DNA of 10,025 nucleotides, from the NCBI GenBank assembly GCA_934376955.1, contig CAKRPJ010000065.1, positions 1 to 10,025 of the forward strand, given 5' to 3'. The notes below the pieces were generated by a model, which saw only the letters and a list, made by a program, of their open reading frames with translations, had not been told where the DNA came from and did no database searches. This DNA comes from CAKRPJ01 sp934376955 (GTDB lineage Bacteria > Bacillota > Clostridia > Lachnospirales > Lachnospiraceae). The translations under genes and the position numbers were made by a program. Below, piece by piece: positions 1 through 5,369 of this stretch (position 1 is its first letter; the number at the start of each line of letters is the position of its first letter).

Positions 1-36
1 CTGTGATCCCGTTTCTGATTCCTTCGATTCCAGATA
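1..36 (-). repeat. 36-nt direct repeat, copy 2 (partner at 352-387)
   Basis: Positions 1-36 match 352-387 at 35 of 36 bases (c versus t at position 8). The spacing is 351 nt, exactly 117 codons, so YLESKESET recurs in frame. The repeat may continue past the window edge, in which case the gene may be built from units of about 117 residues. Confidence 0.85.
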
Positions 37-996
37 AACCAATTGCGACTGCGGATGCTCCGGACGGTCATACTCCGACAGTCCTTTTTCTCGGTCACCG
101 GTTACTTTTTCTTTATATTCCGGTTCTGTCAGGTGTTCCATCCAAAGACCATGGTTGGAATCTTGCGAAAAGTTTTCTTGGTGTTCTTGGTATCCTTTCT
201 GATATTCGGTCTGATATTCTTTCCGGGATTCTTTCTGTGATTCCTTCTGAAGCACAATCTGCTCTCTATTTACTTCTTCCGTCTGTCTTTGCCTGTCAAG
301 CTCGATTTGCTTATCCGGAATTTCCTTCAACCAACTCGGTTGCTTATCTTTCTGTGATTCCGTTTCTGATTCCTTCGATTCCAGATAGATCAACCGATTC
401 TGCCAAAACTCCTCCTGCAGCTGACGGCTGATCTCCCGGCTTTCACAGATTTCCAGCTCTTTCTTTCTTTGTCTGGCAGTATTGTGCCTGAGCTTCTGAA
501 TCCGTTCCGGTATATCCGTATATTCCTCATCCGTTTTTATTCCGCTTATTTCTTCCCAGCTAAGCCCAGACTGCCAGCGGCAAAAAATCCGGCTTTCCCG
601 CATCTGTTCTTCTGTCTTTATTCTGCCCTCCAGTAATTCCCGGGCCAACTTTGTTTCCCTAAAATATGTTTTTTCCTGTTCTGAAGTCAGATGATTTAAA
701 GCTGCTTCAAGTGCGATCCGGACATTCTGTTTCCACAGACGTTCATTTCCTATTGTAATCTTTACTCCGACCTGATTTTCCCAGTAGATGATCAGATTCT
801 GAAAAAACAACATCAGCCGGCGCTCATCACCACTGTTTTTTGGGGTTTTATCTCTGTTTCCCTGCAAAAACGTAAGTGTTGCTCCGGCAAAACCGTATTC
901 CTCATTTAAGAAATACTTTTCTTTTATTTTTTCCGCCCAGTCCAGATAATGGAGCTCCTGCGGTGTCTGCCGCATCCTCCAGAACCGTTTTTTCAT
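1..996 (-). CDS. E/K/Q-rich protein of unknown function, 3' end cut by window edge
   Basis: An open frame runs from ATG at 996 to the left edge without a stop, giving 332 codons. I do not recognise the family. Residues 1-150 look like a small folded domain with aromatic residues (FWRMRQTPQELHYLDWAEKI near the start). From about residue 150 the protein becomes highly charged and Gln-rich, likely helical or coiled coil. Residues 249-272 are six tandem tetrapeptides of the type SQKE/YQTE. The segment YLESKESETESQ (204-215) recurs almost exactly at 321-332. No signal peptide or membrane segment is visible. The ATG has a weak ribosome binding site, and an in-frame TAG lies upstream with no other start between. 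It follows tail tube 2 by 78 nt, where related loci usually have a LysM or hub protein, so a structural or assembly role is possible but unproven. Repetitive sequence suggests fast evolution by slippage. Confidence 0.75.
   Translation of the reverse strand, partial: MKKRFWRMRQTPQELHYLDWAEKIKEKYFLNEEYGFAGATLTFLQGNRDKTPKNSGDERRLMLFFQNLIIYWENQVGVKITIGNERLWKQNVRIALEAALNHLTSEQEKTYFRETKLARELLEGRIKTEEQMRESRIFCRWQSGLSWEEISGIKTDEEYTDIPERIQKLRHNTARQRKKELEICESREISRQLQEEFWQNRLIYLESKESETESQKDKQPSWLKEIPDKQIELDRQRQTEEVNREQIVLQKESQKESRKEYQTEYQKGYQEHQENFSQDSNHGLWMEHLTEPEYKEKVTGDREKGLSEYDRPEHPQSQLVYLESKESETGSQ
181..252 (-). repeat. six tandem 12-nt units encoding tetrapeptides
   Basis: Reading down from 252 the units encode LQKE, SQKE, SRKE, YQTE, YQKG and YQEH. 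The units are degenerate but in register. They lie within the partial E/K/Q-rich gene and would form a helical, charged stalk or flexible spacer. Confidence 0.8.
352..387 (-). repeat. 36-nt direct repeat, copy 1 (partner at 1-36)
   Basis: This is the first copy in gene order of the in-frame repeat. Weaker similarity continues upstream in the gene (RLIYLES here versus QLVYLES in the other copy). Confidence 0.85.
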
Positions 997-1074
997 CCGA
1001 TCACCACATTTCTCTCTGTCATCGCGGTCTTCTTTCTATCTGTCATGTCATTGTGAGATCCTATTCATCCTGCA

Positions 1075-1521
1075 TCAGTCTGCATCCACGATCTGTATGC
1101 CATCATGTGCGATCTCAAACTTCTGGATCATCAGCTCATTTCCGAGCCCGTCCAGCCCTGTTACTTCCCATTTTACGATCAATCCATTGTTCACCCCGTA
1201 AGAGCTTACAAATTTTCCGGTTCGATCATAAACACATACATCGATCAACCCTTTGATGAGGTATCCCGGCCGCCACTTTTTAATCGGCTCCATGGATGAA
1301 AGGCACTTTCCTTTTTCTAAGATCAGACGCCCTCCCTTTTTATTTGGAGAAACCGCAATATGCGGTGCATAGTTCATGCCGCCCACCTGAAATTCTTCAA
1401 CCTCCTGCTCGCCCTCCAGATTTGTAACCTTAGAAAATGCAAACTGTTGAGAACCAACATATACGCGAAAAGAAAAATTGCCGCATAGATCCGACCAGGT
1501 CTTTACCCCTTGTCCCAGCAT
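1075..1521 (-). CDS. contractile tail tube protein 2 (gp19-like)
   Basis: This is a 148-residue gp19-like tail tube protein, the second of two in the locus. It is a probable inner tube or tube-initiator subunit that connects tube to baseplate. Family features are the N-terminal NFSFRVYVGSQQFAFSKVTNLEGEQEVEEF segment (a beta strand, then S.V.NLEGE), the mid-region IDVCVYDRTGK, and the terminal FEIAHDGIQIV. That end resembles LEIAHEGMTRV of tube 1, which supports paralogy. I chose ATG at 1521 because AGGAGG sits 6 nt upstream. A longer frame from 1554 has no such site and adds MTCRLSDRRNQ, which does not look like a tube N-terminus. It lies 45 nt after the DUF6760 stop. Paired tube paralogues are normal in eCIS clusters, where the later copy often caps the baseplate end. 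That role is inferred from gene order. Confidence 0.85.
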   Translation of the reverse strand: MLGQGVKTWSDLCGNFSFRVYVGSQQFAFSKVTNLEGEQEVEEFQVGGMNYAPHIAVSPNKKGGRLILEKGKCLSSMEPIKKWRPGYLIKGLIDVCVYDRTGKFVSSYGVNNGLIVKWEVTGLDGLGNELMIQKFEIAHDGIQIVDAD

Positions 1522-1566
1522 CTGATTCCTCCTGTCTGAAAGCCTGCAGGTCATTTCCTTATCCTG

Positions 1567-1794
1567 TTAGATCTTAAATACATTTTCCGGCTCATCATTT
1601 AAACGGCTATTGATCTCCGATACCTCTCCGCACCAGCGGATCCTGTCGAGATGGCTCATTGCCATGATATCGTCATGAGACCAGTGAAGATAATAGGCCA
1701 GAAATGCTGCCTCTTTATATATTTTTTCTGCCGGATACGTTTCTATTGACCTGCCTCCATAAAATTTACCGGTATCTGCAGCTCCTTTCCGCAA
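1567..1794 (-). CDS. DUF6760-type small tail-locus protein, unusual start
   Basis: The core TYPAEKIYKEAAFLAYYLHW, followed by SHDD...L.RIRWCGEVSEIN, matches my recollection of the DUF6760 family. Those are short proteins next to tube genes in eCIS and phage-tail clusters, and their function is unknown. The frame is 75 codons if opened at TTG (1794), and an in-frame TAG lies just upstream. No ATG or GTG precedes the conserved core. The TTG has only a weak AGAGG about 12 nt upstream. An ATA at 1746 overlaps the chaperone stop as ATAG and has GGAGG 7 nt upstream. The 5' part overlaps the chaperone gene by 52 nt in the -1 frame, and a slippery heptamer lies in the overlap. Expression as a frameshift fusion is therefore plausible: 118 chaperone residues plus 64 residues of this frame. 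The family call is from memory; the start is uncertain. Confidence 0.8.
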   Translation of the reverse strand: MRKGAADTGKFYGGRSIETYPAEKIYKEAAFLAYYLHWSHDDIMAMSHLDRIRWCGEVSEINSRLNDEPENVFKI

Positions 1795-2114
1795 TGCGGA
1801 CAGATTCCTCTATATACAGGCATTTCCATACTGTTGATCCGCTCATAAAGATCCTGAAGATATGCCAGATCCATAGTAAAAAATTTTTCTACCGTTCGGG
1901 TATCCACTGCCGGAAGCGAACCAAGCTTTGTGATAACACGCGCCAGCAGAATGATCGTAAGATAACCGGGATTCTGCTGAACCCTCGGATCTTTAAGCGG
2001 CAGGATCTCATCCGCTGCATTGGCAAGCCGCATCGTTCCTTCTCGATGAAGCATTCCTGCATCATCAATATACCCTCTGGGGAGAGTAAATGTAAATTCC
2101 GTCTGAAATGCCAT
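1743..2114 (-). CDS. tail assembly chaperone-like protein (gp41/E-type)
   Basis: This 123-residue protein resembles the tail assembly chaperone-like proteins found between tube genes in contractile systems. Visible features are FTLPRGYIDDAGMLHREG.MR followed by DEILPLKDPRVQ, a hydrophobic helix YLTIILLARVITKLGSL, then FFTMDLAYLQDLYERIN. A C-terminal CPHCGKEL has one CxxC pair (Cys105, Cys108), half of a zinc-knuckle site. Phage relatives of this class (P2 E, Mu gp41) bind tube or tape-measure protein during assembly, and their genes are extended by -1 frameshifting. ATG at 2114 has AGGGG 7 nt upstream. It follows tube 1 after a 101-nt gap with a strong hairpin, and its end overlaps the DUF6760 frame. 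The role is inferred from family and position. Confidence 0.75.
   Translation of the reverse strand: MAFQTEFTFTLPRGYIDDAGMLHREGTMRLANAADEILPLKDPRVQQNPGYLTIILLARVITKLGSLPAVDTRTVEKFFTMDLAYLQDLYERINSMEMPVYRGICPHCGKELQIPVNFMEAGQ
1761..1787 (-). promoter_or_regulatory. candidate programmed -1 frameshift site (A_AAT_TTT with upstream SD)
   Basis: In the chaperone frame, codons GTA AAT TTT contain the heptamer A_AAT_TTT at 1767-1761 (codons 116-118). It fits the X_XXY_YYZ pattern in the correct phase. AAGGAG at 1787-1782 lies 14 nt upstream, within the distance at which a Shine-Dalgarno-like site stimulates -1 slippage in dnaX. Slipping back one base enters the DUF6760 frame at TAT (1761), giving a 182-residue fusion. 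I saw no convincing downstream stem or pseudoknot by eye. It is a sequence-level candidate only. Confidence 0.5.
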
Positions 2115-2139
2115 AATAATCCCCTTTCATGCAGCTTCA

Positions 2140-2190
2140 GCCGGGCTGTATAAAGCATGGAAGCAATTTCCGACATTTATACAGCCCAGC
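2140..2190 (-). other. intergenic hairpin between tube 1 and chaperone gene
   Basis: Arms at 2140-2154 and 2176-2190 pair over 15 bp, all Watson-Crick except one G-U in the transcript. The core of the stem is GGGCTGTATAAA. The 21-nt loop contains a further GGAA/TTCC pairing. No U tract follows, so it is not an ordinary intrinsic terminator. It could be an mRNA 3'-end stabiliser or processing site that keeps tube and sheath levels above chaperone level. Confidence 0.7.
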
Positions 2191-2215
2191 TAACTGCCAA
2201 GCTATTATCGCTTAA

Positions 2216-2641
2216 TTATGATACTCTCGTCATTCCTTCATGTGCAATCTCAAGGCTCTCGATCGCCACTTCTGAGGATGTAGCGTTAAAATCCGGTGCC
2301 GTATATTTAACCGGCCATGCATTGATGATCTGCCATGAAGCAGCCGGGCTTCCTGCAATATCTAAAAGTGTGATCGTGAGAGTCTTTCTCTCAACGTCTC
2401 CTTCCAGTCCTGCTGTCATCCACTCATAGAGGACCATTGAATCCACAAGTCCCTGCTTCAGAGTAATATTTCCATACTTTTTCAATCCCGGTACCTTGAT
2501 CGGTGTCTGTGTCATATCACCTTCCCGGTACTCGATCACATCGATCGAAGCATCAAAACCGGTCACCTCTGAAAATCCGCCTGCTTCCAGGCCGTCGATC
2601 TCTACTTTATAGTTAAATTTTCCATGCGGATATCCTGCCAT
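2216..2641 (-). CDS. contractile tail tube protein 1 (gp19-like, main tube)
   Basis: This 141-residue protein is of the T4 gp19-like tail tube family, which stacks as hexameric rings to form the inner tube through which cargo or spike moves. Typical features are the start YPHGKFNYKVEIDGLEAGGFSEVTGF, then the I.YREG motif (DVIEYREGD), PGLKKYGNITLKQG, a central LYEWM helix region, the WQIINAWPVKYTAPDFNA strand pair, and the end LEIAHEGMTRV. This is full length for the family. ATG at 2641 is preceded by GGAGAGGAG about 9 nt away. It begins 19 nt after the sheath stop, so the two high-copy structural genes are probably co-transcribed. Sheath followed directly by tube is the standard order in contractile systems. 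A stable hairpin lies just after the gene. Confidence 0.93.
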   Translation of the reverse strand: MAGYPHGKFNYKVEIDGLEAGGFSEVTGFDASIDVIEYREGDMTQTPIKVPGLKKYGNITLKQGLVDSMVLYEWMTAGLEGDVERKTLTITLLDIAGSPAASWQIINAWPVKYTAPDFNATSSEVAIESLEIAHEGMTRVS

Positions 2642-2660
2642 GTCTTATCTCTCCTCTCCA

Positions 2661-4400
2661 TTACTCAGCAGAGCCGGAATCACTAGTCTTCTGAGAAATC
2701 CGGAAGATCACGAACTCAGCCGGCTTCACAGGTGCAACACCGATCACACAGATCAGACGTCCATTATCGATATCATCCTGGCTCATCGTGTCACGTCCGA
2801 TGTTAACAAAGAATGCCTCAGACGGAACGCTGCCTGCCAGGGATCCTCCCCGCCACATGCCGGTCAGGAATACATCGATCGTCCGTTTTACTCGTACCCA
2901 GAGTACCTCATCATTCGGTTCAAATACAGCCCAGTTTGTGTTGGCCTTAATGGATTCCTCAATGAAGATAAACAGACGGCGAACATTGATATATTTCCAG
3001 GAAGGATCACTTGATGCGGTTCTTGCTCCCCATACACGGATACCCATGCCCGGGAATGCACGGATCAGGTTAACTCCCTTCGGATTCAGGATATCCTGCT
3101 CGCCCTTGTTAAACTGGCAGTCCAGACCCACACATGCCCTCACTACTTCATTTGCCGGAGCCTTATGTACACCGCGGCTGTTATCACTTCTGGCATAAAT
3201 TCCCATGATCGAGCCGGACGGCGGGATCGCAAAGTTCTTTTTATCAAGGGGATCAAACACCTGAAGCCACGGATGGTATAAAGCAGCATACGTGCTGTCG
3301 AACATTTCTCTGTGGGTCAGGATATCGTCGATCTTCTTTGCCTCTCTCGGCATATCGAGTACAGCAAAGCGGCTGCCCAGATTCTCGCAATGTGCGACCA
3401 GTGTAAGCTGCACATTCGGATCTGTTACGCCCGGCACAGCCATAATGGATACAACGTCATTATCGAGGAAGGACTGGATACCGCTTCTTCTGCTCGCGCC
3501 GTTATCATGGCCGATAAAATCAGCAGCAGAAAGTGAAGCAACAGATCCGTTGCTGCCATCAGAAAATGAAACACTGACAACAGCAGCTTCTTCTCCCGCA
3601 AGCTCGTTAAAGGGAGCTATGATCTCAGCATCGGAGCCTTTGCAGGAAGCAGTGATCAGCTCTGATTTTGCTGTCTTTTTCTCAATATAGTTCGGCGCCT
3701 CAATATTAAACGATACATTTTCATAGACCTCAGCCTGATCGTCATAGCGTACTTCAAGTGTAAACTCGCAGGTCGTGATAAATTTCTTCGGGACAAGATT
3801 TTTATCAACAACATCTTCTTCAAATTCTTTTTCAAATTCGATCAGATTATCCTGATTTTTAATGACCCGATTGTAGGAATTTTTCTTTCCGTCTGAAAAG
3901 CAGACAACATCTCCCGGATTAAAGCCTGCACCGTTCTTTACTACATATTTTTTTCCGGAAGCATTCTCAACGATCTCAAGCACCTGTGTTTTTGCTTTGC
4001 TGGCAGGAGAGATCACCGCACGGATATTGTTTCCCCACATACCCGGATTTTTTGCAGTCAATACAAGTACCGCATTGTCTGAGGACGGGATCTGTGCTGC
4101 TGCACATTTGGCATCGGACGGAGCTACACGTGAAATATAGCAGCGGGAACCGCCGTTGATAAAGAAGTGCTCCACGGCATAAGCCAGGAAGCGATATTCG
4201 CCATACTCATTTTCCGATAAATAACCGCCGTACTTTCTCTTAAAATCGGAAAAATTAGTGACAAGCTGCGGAAGTCCCTCCACCGGACCTCTTTCTGCCA
4301 GACCAATGAAGCCTGCCGTACTTGTTCCTACACCCTCCATTGGCTTTGAACCGGAATCAAATTCTTCCACATATACACCTGGGGATAAATATTCAGCCAT
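2661..4400 (-). CDS. contractile tail sheath protein
   Basis: This 579-residue protein is a tail sheath subunit, the part that contracts to drive the inner tube into a target. The N-terminus AEYLSPGVYVEEFDSGSKP and the following TSTAGFIGLAERGPVEGLPQLVTNFSDFKRKYGGY are classic sheath sequence. The C-terminal domain is equally clear: NPKGVNLIRAFPGMGIRVWGART (439-461), then WKYINVRRLFIFIEESI (468-484) and GRLICVIGVAPVKPAEFV near the end. Residues about 100-300 are a variable insertion, probably the surface-exposed domain. I chose ATG at 4400 because AAAGGAG lies just upstream and because family members begin a few residues before SPGVYVEE. The frame opens further to 4454, but the extra 18 residues look unconserved. 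It is followed after 19 nt by tube 1. Confidence 0.96.
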   Translation of the reverse strand: MAEYLSPGVYVEEFDSGSKPMEGVGTSTAGFIGLAERGPVEGLPQLVTNFSDFKRKYGGYLSENEYGEYRFLAYAVEHFFINGGSRCYISRVAPSDAKCAAAQIPSSDNAVLVLTAKNPGMWGNNIRAVISPASKAKTQVLEIVENASGKKYVVKNGAGFNPGDVVCFSDGKKNSYNRVIKNQDNLIEFEKEFEEDVVDKNLVPKKFITTCEFTLEVRYDDQAEVYENVSFNIEAPNYIEKKTAKSELITASCKGSDAEIIAPFNELAGEEAAVVSVSFSDGSNGSVASLSAADFIGHDNGASRRSGIQSFLDNDVVSIMAVPGVTDPNVQLTLVAHCENLGSRFAVLDMPREAKKIDDILTHREMFDSTYAALYHPWLQVFDPLDKKNFAIPPSGSIMGIYARSDNSRGVHKAPANEVVRACVGLDCQFNKGEQDILNPKGVNLIRAFPGMGIRVWGARTASSDPSWKYINVRRLFIFIEESIKANTNWAVFEPNDEVLWVRVKRTIDVFLTGMWRGGSLAGSVPSEAFFVNIGRDTMSQDDIDNGRLICVIGVAPVKPAEFVIFRISQKTSDSGSAE

Positions 4401-4494
4401 AATGCTCCTTTCTCCTTTCTGTATTGAACGTACATTCACTTTGTTTTTTTCCATAATACCGCGCGCAACTTAACATTTTCTAAACAAATTATCT

Positions 4495-5289
4495 CTATTC
4501 GCGATTGTTTTCTTCATCTTCCTCTGTATTTTCCTCTGTATTTTCTTCCGGAGAAGGATTTCCCCATATTTTCTTTCTATATTCCTCAAGAGTTTCCCCT
4601 GCCTTTTCCGCTGTATCAACAAGAGACTCCTTGTTTTGCCGCAGGATCAGGTCGGCTTTTTGAACAAAACGATATCGCTCTCTTTGCTTATGAAGCTCAT
4701 TCTCCTTCACTTCTTCCAGATAACGTTCCTTTTCCTTTGAAAGACCGCCACACAGATTGCGTTCTTCTAAAAGGCGTTCTTTTTCTTCTTTTTCCCTTTT
4801 CCCATTTAAAAAAGGAAGCAGCTGCTGTACTGTTTTCAGCTTTCCGCTTTCTGCCATCTCAGAAAGGCTCAACGCAAGCCTGTTTCCGGTCTTTTCCGGT
4901 TCCATCCGAAGCATCGCCGCACTTTTTTCTTTATGATGAGGATTCAGTCTGACCCTTTTTTGAAGGATCGGAATCGAAGCCGAACCGGTTTCCTTAAATA
5001 ACTCATGATCTTTAAGCTCCTTTTTCCGATCTTTTCTAAGACCTGACACAAGCGCTATATTCTCATTGTGCAGAAGCTGATTTTCCGGTTCCCTTCTGTT
5101 CTTTCGTTTGACCTCCCCCAGCTGGAACTGCCCGTAGGTATTTTTAATGCTTAATGCCTGTTCCGGTTCCCTTTTTTCTTTTTTACGCTTTTCGGACGGC
5201 TCAAATCGATCCAGCTTTTTCCCCTGTTGTGTTTCATCCCGAAACATGGCCTGCGAGTCTTTTCGGTATTTTAAATATTCATGTTCCAT
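4495..5289 (-). CDS. charged, repeat-bearing protein of unknown function in CIS locus
   Basis: This 264-residue soluble protein is very rich in Lys, Arg and Glu, and I do not recognise its family. Residues 34-97 contain three degenerate copies of a basic-acidic motif. REPEQ at 40-44, REPEN at 66-70 and KELKD at 90-94 are each preceded by a Lys/Arg run and followed by a Leu. Residues about 163-243 are probably long helices or coiled coil (KREKEEKERLLEERN and similar). The tail is strongly acidic, with an EENT repeat (248-255) encoded by a 12-bp tandem duplication at 4519-4542. No signal peptide or membrane segment is seen. ATG at 5289 has GGGAGG about 7 nt upstream. It sits between the AAA+ ATPase and the sheath, so it may be an adaptor for the ATPase or the sheath. 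That role rests on position alone. Confidence 0.85.
   Translation of the reverse strand: MEHEYLKYRKDSQAMFRDETQQGKKLDRFEPSEKRKKEKREPEQALSIKNTYGQFQLGEVKRKNRREPENQLLHNENIALVSGLRKDRKKELKDHELFKETGSASIPILQKRVRLNPHHKEKSAAMLRMEPEKTGNRLALSLSEMAESGKLKTVQQLLPFLNGKREKEEKERLLEERNLCGGLSKEKERYLEEVKENELHKQRERYRFVQKADLILRQNKESLVDTAEKAGETLEEYRKKIWGNPSPEENTEENTEEDEENNRE
4519..4542 (-). repeat. 12-bp tandem duplication encoding EENT repeat
   Basis: The plus-strand unit ttcctctgtatt occurs twice in a row, followed by a partial third copy (ttcttccgg). In the gene it encodes EENT-EENT-EED within the acidic C-terminal tail. The unit length keeps frame, so gain or loss of copies would change only tail length. Confidence 0.8.
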
Positions 5290-5311
5290 CGCATACCCTC
5301 CCGGAAAGGTT

Positions 5312-5351
5312 GTCCCATGTCAAGCGGATATTCGCAATTGAAGCATGGGAC
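5312..5351 (-). other. hairpin formed by left inverted-repeat arm and its outer flank
   Basis: GTCCCATG (5351-5344) pairs perfectly with CATGGGAC (5319-5312). Inside it TCAA/TTGA (5341-5338 with 5323-5320) and GCG/CGC (5335-5333 with 5326-5324) continue the stem with small bulges. It lies between the ATPase stop and the start of the next gene. No U tract follows. It may be a regulatory or processing structure. Confidence 0.65.
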
Positions 5352-5369
5352 TTACTTGATTCGGTTAAA
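5331..5369 (-). repeat. inverted repeat, left arm (39 nt)
   Basis: This matches 9950-9988 in reverse complement at 38 of 39 positions. The only difference is at 5346, minus-strand A versus plus-strand C at 9973. Weaker similarity continues inward (ATCTCAGATTTTAACC versus ATCTCATGATTTAACC). The arm includes the TAA stop codon of the ATPase gene (5367-5365). The two arms bracket the LytTR-BTAD-AAA block. Confidence 0.95.

Noticed and set aside
3..431. Open frame on the plus strand across the left edge
   Set aside because: It is the antisense image of a charged, repetitive minus-strand gene; its protein has no domain-like pattern and it has no ribosome binding site.
1522..1554. Longer tube 2 start (11 extra residues)
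   Set aside because: AGGAGG lies inside that extension and fits ATG at 1521; the extra residues are not tube-like.
4401..4454. Longer sheath start (18 extra residues, MEKNK...)
   Set aside because: The extension does not look like sheath sequence, and the start at 4400 has a strong AAAGGAG at good spacing.
4455..4494. Promoter between the charged protein and the sheath
   Set aside because: TATTAT (4458-4453) and TTGTTT (4487-4482) are both present but 23 bp apart, which is too far; no better pair seen.
5290..5364. Intrinsic terminator after the ATPase
   Set aside because: The hairpin is not followed by a T-rich tract; AACCTTTCCGGG follows instead.
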